DNA from: Crocinitomicaceae bacterium
GTDB taxonomy: Bacteria > Bacteroidota > Bacteroidia > Flavobacteriales_D > Crocinitomicaceae
Direction of reading: 5' to 3'
Length of the DNA stretch: 64,000 nt
Assembly (NCBI GenBank): GCA_020635955.1
Contig: JACJYW010000004.1
Span: 427,618 to 491,617 of the forward strand
In this document: piece after piece, positions 18,361 to 26,890 of the stretch
How positions within the stretch are numbered: position 1 is the stretch's first letter
How the letters are laid out: the number at the start of each line of letters is the position of its first letter
Notes under the pieces: model-generated
Databases searched by the model: none
What the model was told of the DNA's origin: nothing
What the model saw: the letters and a program-made list of their open reading frames with translations, nothing else
Made by a program: the position numbers and the translations under genes

Positions 18361-18915
18361 TTAGTTCTCATTCACCTCAACAAGCACTAACTCTGCTCCT
18401 TTATCTGCCCAAATATCAACCTCCTCTTCATCATCTATAATGATCAGATCTCCTGCTCTAACTTCTAGTTCTCCACACAAAATCGCGCCTGAGTAAACGT
18501 AAATAAAGTGATATTCTTCTGTAAAATCCAGGTGTACTTCTTCTTCAGCATCAACCGATAGATGTTTTACATTTCCGCTAAATCCATCTCCGCACATCAA
18601 ATTAAAATCCAGACATTGACCTTTTGATTTGGTTTTCCATCCTCCATCAAAACGATCCACTTTGAAGGGAGTTAAAGCAATTTGATGATGTCCTTCATGT
18701 TGTAATTCAAGACTACCTTTTAATAACATCAGTGTACGTTGAATACCTGGTAATGAAGTAAACACTGACTCATCAACAAGAACCGTAGCTGTTGAAATCC
18801 TGAAATCAAAATTCTTCTTAGCATATGATGATCCATCAGGCCAGATAAACAGTTCAGTGGTTGTTCCACCATCCCATTTAGAAGTCGTATGTGCAAATGC
18901 TTGTATATGTTTCAC
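18361..18915 (-). CDS. HutD/Ves family cupin protein
   Basis: A 184-aa protein of the HutD (Ves) family. Family marks: SKWDGGTTTELFIWPDGSSY near the start, FDFRISTATV, FTSLPGIQRTLMLLKG, PFKVDRFDGGW, and the closing cupin strands. HutD proteins are linked to histidine utilisation or act as general small-molecule-binding cupins, and Ves is cold-inducible in E. coli. No hut genes are in this window, so the role is open. It is the first gene of a two-gene operon with the NUDIX hydrolase. Confidence 0.85.
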   Translation of the reverse strand: MKHIQAFAHTTSKWDGGTTTELFIWPDGSSYAKKNFDFRISTATVLVDESVFTSLPGIQRTLMLLKGSLELQHEGHHQIALTPFKVDRFDGGWKTKSKGQCLDFNLMCGDGFSGNVKHLSVDAEEEVHLDFTEEYHFIYVYSGAILCGELEVRAGDLIIIDDEEEVDIWADKGAELVLVEVNEN

Positions 18916-19036
18916 AGGTATTGTTATTTGATTTCAAAGAACAATATTAATAACTGCTTTCTAAATATCCAGCATAAGCCAAAAATTATTCGAAAAAAGA
19001 TTTTTTTTGGCCTCAGCTACAGAATCAAAAATAAAC

Positions 19037-19044
19037 GATCTTTG
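19037..19044 (+). promoter_or_regulatory. Putative -7 element for the 19061 membrane gene
   Basis: GATCTTTG followed by CA resembles the Bacteroidota -7 motif (TAnnTTTG, first base differs). Its position places the transcript start near 19047-19052 and favours TTG 19061 over the earlier TTG 19007. Confidence 0.4.
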
Positions 19045-19060
19045 CACAAAAATCAAGTAT

Positions 19061-19654
19061 TTGACCGAGCTATTGACATATCTTGAGCGTCCAATTGCCT
19101 TTGCGGCTAGCTTGCTCATTTTTAGCGGTCAATTGACCTATTTCATCAGTACATTAAAGAAAAGAGTGACTCCTTCAGTACTCTCCTGGTATGGTTGGGC
19201 TTTTTTGATGACCACTCTTTTGGTGGCACAGATCGCAGAAGTAGGTTGGGAATGGAACTTATTGAGTATTGCCGCTTGTACGGTAGGATGCATAGCCATT
19301 GGAACCGTGGCTTTAGCTAAAAAGAATTACAGCATTCACAAAAGAGATTGGCTTTTTTTAGGACTGGGAATTGTTTGTACCATCTTATACATCATTTCAA
19401 AAGATCCCTGGATCACTACCATTTATGCAGTATTGGCAGATCTGATCATTGGAATTCCTACACTCATAAAAGCCTGGGTTGACCCTAAATCTGAACGATC
19501 AGCCGCCTGGATCATTTCATTGCTTACCTGGTCATTAACCCTGTTGATCAGCTTTAATCATGACCTGCTATATGCGCTCTTCCCCATTTATTTATGGATC
19601 TATTGCGCCTTTATGGTGTGGTTTGTTTTTGGGAGGAAGATGCCAAACCATTGA
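19061..19654 (+). CDS. Multi-pass membrane protein, unknown function
   Basis: About 197 aa with six or seven hydrophobic helices and short loops. Examples are FAASLLIFSGQLTYFIS, WAFLMTTLLVAQIAEV, WLFLGLGIVCTILYIIS and the C-terminal IYLWIYCAFMVWFVFG. The repeated two-helix arrangement with PSVLSWYGW and DPWITTIYAVLADLIIGIPTLIKAW is reminiscent of PQ-loop/SWEET-like transporters, which is a weak guess. There is no ATG near the 5' end. TTG 19061 is chosen because of the -7-like motif just before it; TTG 19007 is the alternative and would add 18 residues. Confidence 0.65.
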   Translation: MTELLTYLERPIAFAASLLIFSGQLTYFISTLKKRVTPSVLSWYGWAFLMTTLLVAQIAEVGWEWNLLSIAACTVGCIAIGTVALAKKNYSIHKRDWLFLGLGIVCTILYIISKDPWITTIYAVLADLIIGIPTLIKAWVDPKSERSAAWIISLLTWSLTLLISFNHDLLYALFPIYLWIYCAFMVWFVFGRKMPNH

Positions 19655-19667
19655 TACAAACATCTAC

Positions 19668-19790
19668 CTCCTGCTAAATACTCTCTCCTATCTCCCATCT
19701 ACTCATTACTCTCTAATCTCTACTCTCCACAACCTAACACCTAACACCTAACACCTAACACCTAACACCTAACACCTAACACCTAACAAA
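19668..19790. repeat. Pyrimidine-rich tract ending in tandem CCTAACA
   Basis: CTCTCCTATCTCC/CTCTAATCTC words run into eight nearly exact tandem CCTAACAC units (19732-19789). The tract lies between convergent genes. Confidence 0.9.
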
Positions 19791-19791
19791 T

Positions 19792-21690
19792 CTAATCTTC
19801 CGCAAAAACAATGATCTTATCCCCCGGACTAAACGTAACCTTATTCGTTTTCACCGGATTCAATACAATACCATAACTTGAATTCTTATCGTACTGCTTT
19901 GACATAATTCTATATCCAACAGCTGTTTGACCCTGTCTTTTAGCACTTTCCAATACAGTAAAGAAATCCATCTCAACGCCGGTTTTCACATAATTACTGA
20001 TAGGTTTCAAATAGACCTCAGAACCATCTGCATCAAACATATCATTGAATACATTCACTAATTCCTTGGTCTCACTCACTTGAGATACCAATTGAGAGAT
20101 CAATTTATCACTAACCACGAAATCATCTGCTTTAGTCACGCTGGCAAGCTCTCTGTTTCTAACATCCATGATCTCACTAACAATTCTCACTTGAGTACCT
20201 GCAATATCAATCAGGTCTCTTAAATGAAGTAAAGTCATCAAGGTTTGAGAATCTGCTTCTTGCACATTTAATCTGCGCGTATTGCTCAATACAATAATTT
20301 GCGTGAATTCATGAACATTCAGGCTTTCCAATACCTCTCTATCGGTAGTATCTGCAACCCTAACATCTATTTTCATGTTGTTGGAGATCTCCATTTTCTT
20401 GTACTCCTGTTCCACGTTCTCATGACCCGAAACGATCAAAAGTTCTGAACCTGCTGGCACATAAGCACTCATTTCACGCACAATAGCCGGACCTTTATTG
20501 TTCCAGCTTAACACCAATGTACGCTCAATTGAAGGTTTTTCTTCTTCAACAAATACTATAGCATCCTCATTGATGGTAGCAGCAGGAGCATTGATGATCA
20601 ATGTATCATCATCTTCTGTTAAGGCCACCAATTTTCCTCCTTTTTCCAAAACTGCATCCATTGGCGGATTCAATTTGATGGTGCCATCCGGATACTCTAA
20701 TCCTATAACAGAACTATCGTTGTATTTGAAAATGATCTCACCAAATGTTTTACCTATCATTTGGGACTCTTCTATAATATAGATCTCATCTCCATCAAAC
20801 CCTGTAATTTCAGTATAAACCACGCTCAATCCTGACTGACGGCAAGTTTGAACCATGATCCTTGAAACCAGATCATCTGTCAGCATCAATTCCACTTCAT
20901 CCTTCCCTACTATTTTTCCAGCCAAAATATTCTTTTGCTGTCTCATTTGAGCTACCACATGAAAAGGCTGGGTTCCGCGTTCAGGATGATTAATGATGGC
21001 CAGTAATACCTTAATGGTCTGCGCATCTGCATCAGGCGCCGTTTCTGAAGAAAGTACTACAATACTTTTTGTCTCATTCAAATTGACAATGTTAAGATCA
21101 TTGATGTCATTAGGATCTCCGCTTCTACAAATAACTTTTGTGTTTCTTAGGTTTTCACATTTCTCACGAATGGCATCTTCCATCATGGTTTTATCCTCTC
21201 TGGCCATGACTACTATGCGCGGTTTCTTCTGATTTTCATTAGCCGCCGCCAACTCATCTATGATCGTAAACACCTTAGAATTCCATCCAAGGATCAATTG
21301 ATGATTCTTTTCAACTACAAAACTTCTTCCTTTTCTAAGCTCTTCTAATTTTTCATCAATACCTGAACTCAGGATACCAATTAAAGTTGATAGAATAAAG
21401 ATTCCGCCTAATGTTACAATGAACATGATCAACCTGAATCCCCATCCAGAATCTCCAGCTACCGTACCGGCATCCATTGCCCTCATCAAGGTTTGCCACA
21501 AGGTCTCTCCCACTCCCATTGAAGAATCTTCTCCATCAGGGAATATGCTGAATATTAAAACTACAACCGTAGTTATGACGATCATCACACCGGTTAAAAT
21601 GGCTAACCATAAGATCAAGGCTCCCGGACCTCTGCTCATGGTGTTATCAAATCGGTACCTCAGCTTTTGCGACAATTTTACTTTAGACAT
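19792..21690 (-). CDS. CASTOR/POLLUX-like ion channel subunit with RCK-type domains
   Basis: A 632-aa membrane protein. Two N-terminal transmembrane helices (about 25-50 GALILWLAILTGVMI and 85-110 LIMFIVTLGGIFILSTLIG) flank a pore-like loop. These are followed by tandem cytoplasmic TrkA-N/RCK-like Rossmann regions starting with NHQLILGWNSKVF (about 125) and RTLVLSWNNKGPAIV (about 385). This matches the DUF1012 family related to plant CASTOR and POLLUX. Expected function is gated cation flux across the inner membrane. No regulator is adjacent. The identification rests on the overall layout and the two GWNSK/SWNNK motifs. Confidence 0.85.
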   Translation of the reverse strand: MSKVKLSQKLRYRFDNTMSRGPGALILWLAILTGVMIVITTVVVLIFSIFPDGEDSSMGVGETLWQTLMRAMDAGTVAGDSGWGFRLIMFIVTLGGIFILSTLIGILSSGIDEKLEELRKGRSFVVEKNHQLILGWNSKVFTIIDELAAANENQKKPRIVVMAREDKTMMEDAIREKCENLRNTKVICRSGDPNDINDLNIVNLNETKSIVVLSSETAPDADAQTIKVLLAIINHPERGTQPFHVVAQMRQQKNILAGKIVGKDEVELMLTDDLVSRIMVQTCRQSGLSVVYTEITGFDGDEIYIIEESQMIGKTFGEIIFKYNDSSVIGLEYPDGTIKLNPPMDAVLEKGGKLVALTEDDDTLIINAPAATINEDAIVFVEEEKPSIERTLVLSWNNKGPAIVREMSAYVPAGSELLIVSGHENVEQEYKKMEISNNMKIDVRVADTTDREVLESLNVHEFTQIIVLSNTRRLNVQEADSQTLMTLLHLRDLIDIAGTQVRIVSEIMDVRNRELASVTKADDFVVSDKLISQLVSQVSETKELVNVFNDMFDADGSEVYLKPISNYVKTGVEMDFFTVLESAKRQGQTAVGYRIMSKQYDKNSSYGIVLNPVKTNKVTFSPGDKIIVFAED

Positions 21691-21822
21691 AGGATCAGTT
21701 TATTATAAGCCTAAATTTAATTTTTAATTGTAATAAAGATGCCTTTATCGGCCATTTAGGTGCAAATTTTATCAAAATGAATAACTGTATGGAATACTCA
21801 ACATTGTATATGTCGCTTCATT

Positions 21823-21965
21823 GGGGCTTACCTCTCTATGGTTTCGAGAGCCTCAACCGCCGTTCGGTCGGTCTCTGGTGAGTCGCTTTCAAATGGTCAC
21901 TGATCCGTCAACTGACGGACGAAGTGCCATTTGAAGAGCTCCAACAATCACCTCCGCCCTAAGCC
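21823..21965. repeat. Hairpin element with variable centre, copy 1
   Basis: The ends GGGGCTT and AAGCC are inverted. Conserved arms are TATGGTTTCGAGA, CCTCAACCGCCGTTCGGTCGGTCT, GGTGAGTCGC and AGAGCTCCAACAATCACCT. The centre is a long hairpin (TCAAATGG/CCATTTGA, CACT/AGTG, CCGTC/GACGG). Copy 2 at 25662-25785 has the same arms but an unrelated central hairpin. Confidence 0.85.
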
Positions 21966-22031
21966 AGGTGATCAAAATGTTAATTCTATCTGCCCGTTTG
22001 AAAAGGACTTCCTTTTTCAGCAATTTGTCCT

Positions 22032-22039
22032 TAAATTTG
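22032..22039 (+). promoter_or_regulatory. Putative -7 element for the 22057 gene
   Basis: TAAATTTG is a full TAnnTTTG match, 17 bp before ATG 22057. It supports this start over the in-frame ATG at 21931, which lies inside the repeat element. Apart from the repeat at 21823-21965 and this motif, the 21691-22056 gap shows nothing. Confidence 0.55.
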
Positions 22040-22056
22040 TGCCAAATAAAAACATT

Positions 22057-23385
22057 ATGAAAAAACTTCTACTTGCTTTAATTTGTTTGAGTAGCATTTC
22101 TTTTGCTCAGAATATCGTGATCACTGAGATCATGTACAATCCGGCTGAATCAGGTACAGATTCAACAGAGTTCATAGAATTCTATAATAACACTTCTAAT
22201 TCTATTGATCTAACAGGATACACAACCATTGGTGTTACTTATACTTTCCCCAGCGTAAGTTTAGCACCAGGTGCATATTATGTGATTTCGGTTAACCCTT
22301 CTGCTCATTTCAATACGTATGGCGTAAATGCTGATGGTCAATTTGCTGGTGCATTAGCTAACGGCGGTGAACCTGTTGCCCTTTATGACAATTTGGGTAC
22401 TTTGGTTGATTCAGTTAACTATGATGATATTGCTCCGTGGCCAGTTGGTTTTAGTGCAGGTGAGCCTGATGGAGGTGGTGCCTCATTGGTGATCTGTAAT
22501 TATACATTAGATAATAATGATGGGGCAAATTGGAGCGCAAGCACAACTTCAACAGGTCTAATCGTGAATGGACTTGAAGTATTAGCCAGCCCCGGTGCTG
22601 CTAATGACTGCTGCTCTATCGCTTATGGAACAGATGTTCAAACAGCATGCGGATCTTATCAGTGGATTGACGGTAATACCTATACAGCTAATAATAATAC
22701 CGCAACACACACCATTAATAATGGCTCAGTAAGTGGATGTGATTCAATTGTGACCTTAGACCTAACAATCAATCCAGTTGCTTCCGGAACTGATGTTCAA
22801 ACGGCTTGTTTAAGTTATACATGGATTGACGGGAACACATATACAGCAAGTAACAATACAGCTACTCATACTATTGTGAATGGTGCAGCTAACGGTTGTG
22901 ATTCTATCGTAACATTGGATCTAACCATCAATACGGTTGATGTAACAGTTTCAACTTCCTCACCTACTATTACGGCCAATGCCTCAGGTGCAACTTATCA
23001 GTGGTTAGATTGTGGTTCAATGACCCAGATCAATGGTGAAACCAATCAATCATATACAGCAACAGCAGGAGGTTCTTATGCAGTGATCGTAAATGATGGA
23101 ACCTGTCAGGACACATCTGATTGTCAGGTGATCACCTTTGTTGGAATTGAAGATTTAAATGCTCAATTGATAGTAGTGAGCCCTAATCCATCAAATGGAA
23201 TATTCCAGTTAAAAGGAACCGGAAAATATGCATATTCCGTAGCTGATATCAGTGGAAAAACCATCTTGACTGGAAATATGGTTGAAAACACATTGATTGA
23301 CCTATCCGCATTTGAATCAGGTATCTATTTACTAACGCTGCAACAAGAAAGCAGAATAGAAACCATCAAACTCATACGAGAATAA
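22057..23385 (+). CDS. T9SS cargo protein with lamin-tail domain
   Basis: A 442-aa secreted protein. ATG 22057 gives a normal signal peptide (MKKLLLALICLSSISFAQ). Residues about 20-180 form a lamin-tail (LTD) domain: IVITEIMYNPAESGTDSTEFIE then GYTTIGVTYTFPS, with GGASLVICN later. Two near-identical repeats of about 55 residues follow (GTDVQTACGSYQWIDG and GTDVQTACLSYTWIDG, each closing with CDSIVTLDLTIN). Next is a YQWLDC...GETNQ...YAV module, and a C-terminal type A T9SS sorting domain (VVSPNPSNGIFQL to the end). It should be exported and attached to the cell surface or released. Lamin-tail domains often sit next to nuclease or adhesion modules, but no enzyme is present here. Confidence 0.9.
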   Translation: MKKLLLALICLSSISFAQNIVITEIMYNPAESGTDSTEFIEFYNNTSNSIDLTGYTTIGVTYTFPSVSLAPGAYYVISVNPSAHFNTYGVNADGQFAGALANGGEPVALYDNLGTLVDSVNYDDIAPWPVGFSAGEPDGGGASLVICNYTLDNNDGANWSASTTSTGLIVNGLEVLASPGAANDCCSIAYGTDVQTACGSYQWIDGNTYTANNNTATHTINNGSVSGCDSIVTLDLTINPVASGTDVQTACLSYTWIDGNTYTASNNTATHTIVNGAANGCDSIVTLDLTINTVDVTVSTSSPTITANASGATYQWLDCGSMTQINGETNQSYTATAGGSYAVIVNDGTCQDTSDCQVITFVGIEDLNAQLIVVSPNPSNGIFQLKGTGKYAYSVADISGKTILTGNMVENTLIDLSAFESGIYLLTLQQESRIETIKLIRE

Positions 23386-23404
23386 AAAATTCTAAAATAG
23401 ATTT

Positions 23405-23437
23405 AAAAGAGCTGCTTCAACGAAGTGGCTCTTTTTT
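23405..23437 (+). terminator. Rho-independent terminator
   Basis: AAAAGAGC and GCTCTTTT pair, with GCTTC/GAAG continuing inside, followed by a T run. It lies 19 bp after the stop of the LTD protein gene. Confidence 0.85.
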
Positions 23438-23443
23438 CTTTTA

Positions 23444-23605
23444 TCCATCATCTACAATCTCTACTATCTAATTCATACTCTCCACTATCTACTCTCTACT
23501 CTCTACTATCTATTCTCTACTATCTATTCTCTACTATCCACAATCTACACTCCACAATCTACACTCAACTCAATTCACCACCACCTAAAACCTAACACCT
23601 AAATT
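23444..23605. repeat. Degenerate CTCTACTATCTA tract with CCTAACACC tail
   Basis: About a dozen imperfect 10-13 bp words (CTCTACTATCTATT, CCACAATCTACACT), then CCTAAAACCTAACACC. It is non-coding and strongly pyrimidine-biased on the plus strand. Confidence 0.85.
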
Positions 23606-23657
23606 TCATGGCACATAGCTTGTAAATAGATGTTTAAAGATCAATATATTTAGACTG

Positions 23658-25643
23658 ATGAAAAGTTACCAGGCCCGCATACTACTGATCCTGATGTTGA
23701 TTGGATCAATGATTCCCTTGAGTTCAAAAGCTCAAATTCTATATGATGAGCAAAAAATGGTGGCTTCTGACAGAAATAAAGAAGATAATTTCGGTGGCCA
23801 TGTTCGCATTTATGAAGATTTTGCTTTTGTTCAGGCTTATGATGCGGGTCCAAAAAACTCCGGTAGGGTATATGTTTACGTGAAAGATGCCAATGGCAAT
23901 TGGGTACAGGATCAAATTCTCGAAAGTGCAATTAACTATAAAGGAGACAATTTCGGATCCAACATTGAGCGTTCAGGTAACACAATAATTATTGGAGCAA
24001 ATAGCTATGGAACAAGCCATAAAGGTGCCGCCTTCTTTTTTGAATTAGATGAAACTGGAAAATGGATAGAAAAGCAATCGGTTTCCTCTTATCGTCCTTA
24101 TGACACAGGTTTCGGAGTTGACGTAGCCATTTCAGGTGATTATGCAATAGTTGGAGCTTATGCTCAAAATGATGGTACTAAAAATGATCCCAACTTGAAA
24201 CATGCCGGAGCAGCATACATTTATAAAAAAGGAACGGATGGGAAGTGGACCTTACATCAGGAAATCTATGCAAACAATAGAGAGGCTGAAGCTTTCTTTG
24301 GCCACACTGTATTTATGGAAGGAAACGTTGCCTCAGTTGGTGCTATTTATGATAATTATGACGCTTGTAAAAACGACAGCATCAATCAGGCAGGTGCTGT
24401 TTTTATGTATGAATTAGAAGAAACGGGGTATTGGAAATTTAAACAAGAGATCTCTCCATCTGATCGCAGACCAAGAGATTTCTTTGGCTATGAGATCTTC
24501 ATGCAAAAAGACGAAATGTTCGTAACGGCAAATCGGCACAGTCCGGTAGATGGATTAGACACCAAAGGAGTGATCTACTACTACAAAAAGAATGCGCAAA
24601 ATGGTTTGTGGTGTGAAAAACAAAAGATCCTGTCACCAACAGCTCAAAAAAAGGACTATTTCGGTCATTCAATCGCTTCTAATGGTAATGTGATGGTTTC
24701 GGGCTCAGCCTGGTGGATGCAGGACAAAAAAGGGGAAGTTCTGGTATTCGTTAAAAATAATTGTGGAGAGTGGGTGTTCACTCAATCAATTACCGCATCT
24801 GATGGCAAAACCGGTGATCGTTATGGAAGATACGTTGGCATCTCAGGCAGCTCCGTTATTATTGGAAGTTCTGATAATGATTTTGCTGAACCCAATTCAA
24901 CCATGATCAATAATGGTGGTGCAGCTTATTTCTATAAAATTTCAAGGTTTGATGTAAACCCCTTGCCTTGTAAAAGTAAAAATGAAAATGATGCTCTTTG
25001 TTCACCTTGTCAGGCGCAAACCAATGTAGTTGAAGGCTCTTATGATATTCCTTTAGATACTACCGCCACTTCTGAAAATGAAACGGTAGACACAAACGTT
25101 ATAGATAACAATGAACCCGTAACTGTGGTAGATATTACGGTAACCATCTCCATTTTGAATTGTAAAACTGTTTTAACGGCAAATGAAGAAAATGCCAGCT
25201 ATCAGTGGATAGATTGTGACTCAGGTTTACCTATTCAGGGAGAAACCAATCGTTCATTCATCCCTACTAAAGATGGTAGCTATGCCGTTGATCTTAAAAA
25301 CGAAAACTCTGAAGGAACATCACATTGTTTTGAGATCAAGGTAAAATCCGCGCAGGTGCAGCCACCGAATGAAAAACCGCAGTTTACCGTATCTCCAAAT
25401 CCTAATTATGGCCAATTTGAAGTCACCATATTGGGTGAAGTAAGCGGAATCTATCATATTGTTATCAAAAGCCCATTCGGTATGGTTATAAAAGAGTTAA
25501 AAACCACTGAAAAGCTTACCAATATTGATCTGGGACGAGTTACAGCAGGCACCTATCTCGTAAAGGTCACCAGAAATGGACTGAGTTCCACTATTCCCAT
25601 TATTGTTAAATCCCAGGCAACGGATACAAATGGGCGAAATTAG
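23658..25643 (+). CDS. T9SS cargo protein with FG-GAP-like propeller
   Basis: A 661-aa secreted protein with a signal peptide ending SSKAQ (residue 26). Residues about 30-430 hold seven FG-GAP/integrin-like repeats, each with a DxFG or FGxxV phrase (EDNFGGHVRIYEDFAFV, KDYFGHSIASNGNVMV) and GAAYFYK/GRVYVYVK strands, predicting a seven-bladed propeller. A Thr/Glu linker, the YQWIDC...GETNR...YAV module (about 505-560) and a type A T9SS sorting domain (VSPNPNYGQFEVTI to the end) follow. Propellers of this kind bind ligands or partners at the surface; no catalytic motif is seen. It is flanked by repeats and probably monocistronic. Confidence 0.9.
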   Translation: MKSYQARILLILMLIGSMIPLSSKAQILYDEQKMVASDRNKEDNFGGHVRIYEDFAFVQAYDAGPKNSGRVYVYVKDANGNWVQDQILESAINYKGDNFGSNIERSGNTIIIGANSYGTSHKGAAFFFELDETGKWIEKQSVSSYRPYDTGFGVDVAISGDYAIVGAYAQNDGTKNDPNLKHAGAAYIYKKGTDGKWTLHQEIYANNREAEAFFGHTVFMEGNVASVGAIYDNYDACKNDSINQAGAVFMYELEETGYWKFKQEISPSDRRPRDFFGYEIFMQKDEMFVTANRHSPVDGLDTKGVIYYYKKNAQNGLWCEKQKILSPTAQKKDYFGHSIASNGNVMVSGSAWWMQDKKGEVLVFVKNNCGEWVFTQSITASDGKTGDRYGRYVGISGSSVIIGSSDNDFAEPNSTMINNGGAAYFYKISRFDVNPLPCKSKNENDALCSPCQAQTNVVEGSYDIPLDTTATSENETVDTNVIDNNEPVTVVDITVTISILNCKTVLTANEENASYQWIDCDSGLPIQGETNRSFIPTKDGSYAVDLKNENSEGTSHCFEIKVKSAQVQPPNEKPQFTVSPNPNYGQFEVTILGEVSGIYHIVIKSPFGMVIKELKTTEKLTNIDLGRVTAGTYLVKVTRNGLSSTIPIIVKSQATDTNGRN

Positions 25644-25661
25644 AGCGTATTTTATTCATTA

Positions 25662-25785
25662 GGGGCTTCCCTCACTATGGTTTCGAGAACCTCAACCGCC
25701 GTTCGGTCGGTCTGCGGTGAGTCGCTTTTCCTTTCCCCCCTTCGGGGAAGGACAAGAGCTCCAACAATCACCTACGCCCTAAGCC
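25662..25785. repeat. Hairpin element with variable centre, copy 2
   Basis: It has the same arms as 21823-21965 (GGGGCTT end, CCTCAACCGCCGTTCGGTCG, AGAGCTCCAACAATCACCT, CGCCCTAAGCC), but the centre is a different hairpin, TCCTTTCCCC-CCTTC-GGGGAAGGA. Confidence 0.85.
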
Positions 25786-25810
25786 ATAAATCCAATAATA
25801 ATTCAATCTC

Positions 25811-25982
25811 CGTCCATCTTGACTGCTTTCGTTAAATCACCGATACAGAAATCGTCATTTAGCGACCCGTCGAACGCAGTGAGACAATTGAGCTAAATAG
25901 ATTTCGAAGAGAGTGATTTAGAAACAGTTGAGCGGGACTTGATCTTTTTCGTTCTTTTTGGATCAAGCCAAAAAGGACATAA
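25811..25982. repeat. Structured repeat element, type C, copy 1
   Basis: This 172-bp element is identical to 26119-26290. It contains a long imperfect stem (25848-25863 with 25892-25905, outer TTAAATCAC/GTGATTTA) around the loop GACCCGTCGAACGCAGTGAG, then a terminator-like hairpin GTTCTTTTTGG-ATCAAG-CCAAAAAGGAC. Confidence 0.9.
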
Positions 25983-26038
25983 CACCCTTACAATATCTCC
26001 TTCATTCTTAAAACAAACTGGCCATCAGCTGCGCTTTC

Positions 26039-26058
26039 CTGCCTACCGTCAGGCAGGC
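26039..26058. mobile_element. 20-bp palindromic insertion at TTTC^GT
   Basis: CTGCCTACCGTCAGGCAGGC interrupts a sequence found without it at 33797-33810 (same flanks CATCAGCTGCGCTTTC and GTCAAAATTCATCC). Other filled sites are 31068-31087, 32904-32923, 33284-33303 and 33572-33591. I call it mobile only in the sense of filled versus empty sites. Confidence 0.7.
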
Positions 26059-26118
26059 GTCAAAATTCATCCGCAAGGAGCCGTATTGTTTGCGACTCAT
26101 CTAACAAAACATCACCTC

Positions 26119-26290
26119 CGTCCATCTTGACTGCTTTCGTTAAATCACCGATACAGAAATCGTCATTTAGCGACCCGTCGAACGCAGTGAGACAATTGAG
26201 CTAAATAGATTTCGAAGAGAGTGATTTAGAAACAGTTGAGCGGGACTTGATCTTTTTCGTTCTTTTTGGATCAAGCCAAAAAGGACATAA
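26119..26290. repeat. Structured repeat element, type C, copy 2
   Basis: This is an exact second copy of 25811-25982 at a 308-bp offset. The 136 bp between them are repeated, in a diverged form without the 20-bp palindrome, at 33748-33855. Confidence 0.9.
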
Positions 26291-26373
26291 TCATCAAGGA
26301 AAAAAGAACAAGTTAATTAAGAAAGACTTGCTTCCAACCCTCATTTTCCTTACCTTAAAAGAAACCTTTCCCC

Positions 26374-26805
26374 ATGAAAACCTCATTCCTCCTTTTCTTC
26401 ATACTACCATTTACCCTCAATGCCCAAATCGTTGACACAATTGTTTATCTTGATCCAAATCCACCCTATGACACTGCTACTTACATAGACATGCAATTCG
26501 GCAATGCCAGAATAGACAATGACATGTATGCCTCAGAATTCATTGGTCAAAACCAAGTCAAATTCGTTGGCTACAGCCGGCAGGAATTATCCGGCTTTCA
26601 ATTCATAAGAGGAACTCTTAGAGATCCTGAAACCGGAAAAACGGGTGACATATTTAAAGGAGGCGAAATCTCTGAAGAAATGAACAGCATGCTCGTTAAC
26701 GCCAATAACACTATTTTCTATCTGGAAATTGAATTCATTTTACCTGATGGAGAATATCGCCGCAGAAAATCCAAGTTCCTGGTAAAAAAAGATCCAGAGA
26801 AATAA
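26374..26805 (+). CDS. Small exported protein, unknown
   Basis: A 143-aa protein with signal peptide MKTSFLLFFILPFTLNAQ. The mature 125 residues (MYASEFIGQNQVKFVGYSR, ELSGFQFIRGTLRDPETGK) look like a single beta-rich domain. No family is recognised and there is no T9SS domain. It is preceded by repeat DNA and closed by a hairpin terminator directly after the stop. Confidence 0.75.
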   Translation: MKTSFLLFFILPFTLNAQIVDTIVYLDPNPPYDTATYIDMQFGNARIDNDMYASEFIGQNQVKFVGYSRQELSGFQFIRGTLRDPETGKTGDIFKGGEISEEMNSMLVNANNTIFYLEIEFILPDGEYRRRKSKFLVKKDPEK

Positions 26806-26836
26806 AAAAGGCACCCGATTCATTCGAATGCCTTTT
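26806..26836. terminator. Bidirectional terminator between convergent genes
   Basis: AAAAGGCA and TGCCTTTT form an 8-bp stem around a 15-nt loop. It starts right after the stop of the 26374 gene and serves the gene on the other strand as well. Confidence 0.85.
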
Positions 26837-26845
26837 AAATAGATT

Positions 26846-26870
26846 GTCATGCTGAGCGGAGTCGAAGCAT
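26846..26870. repeat. REP-type sequence TCATGCTGAGCGGAGTCGAAGC
   Basis: This is one copy of the common TGAGCGGAGTCGAAG palindromic repeat. Related copies are at 31206-31230 and 33042-33065. Confidence 0.8.
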
Positions 26871-26890
26871 TAATGATTAAAAATGTGAAA

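Noticed and set aside
21931..22056. ATG 21931 as start of the LTD protein
   Set aside because: It lies inside the hairpin repeat and would put the signal peptide 42 residues into the protein; ATG 22057 is preceded by a -7 motif.
21823..25785. Integron attC sites (variable hairpin between conserved ends)
   Set aside because: No RYYYAAC/GTTRRRY core pair and no cassette structure or integrase nearby; only the arm-plus-hairpin look is similar.
25939..26435. Two plus-strand frames beginning MIFFVLFGSSQKGHN
   Set aside because: Both begin inside the terminal hairpin of the identical type C repeats and run into unrelated DNA.
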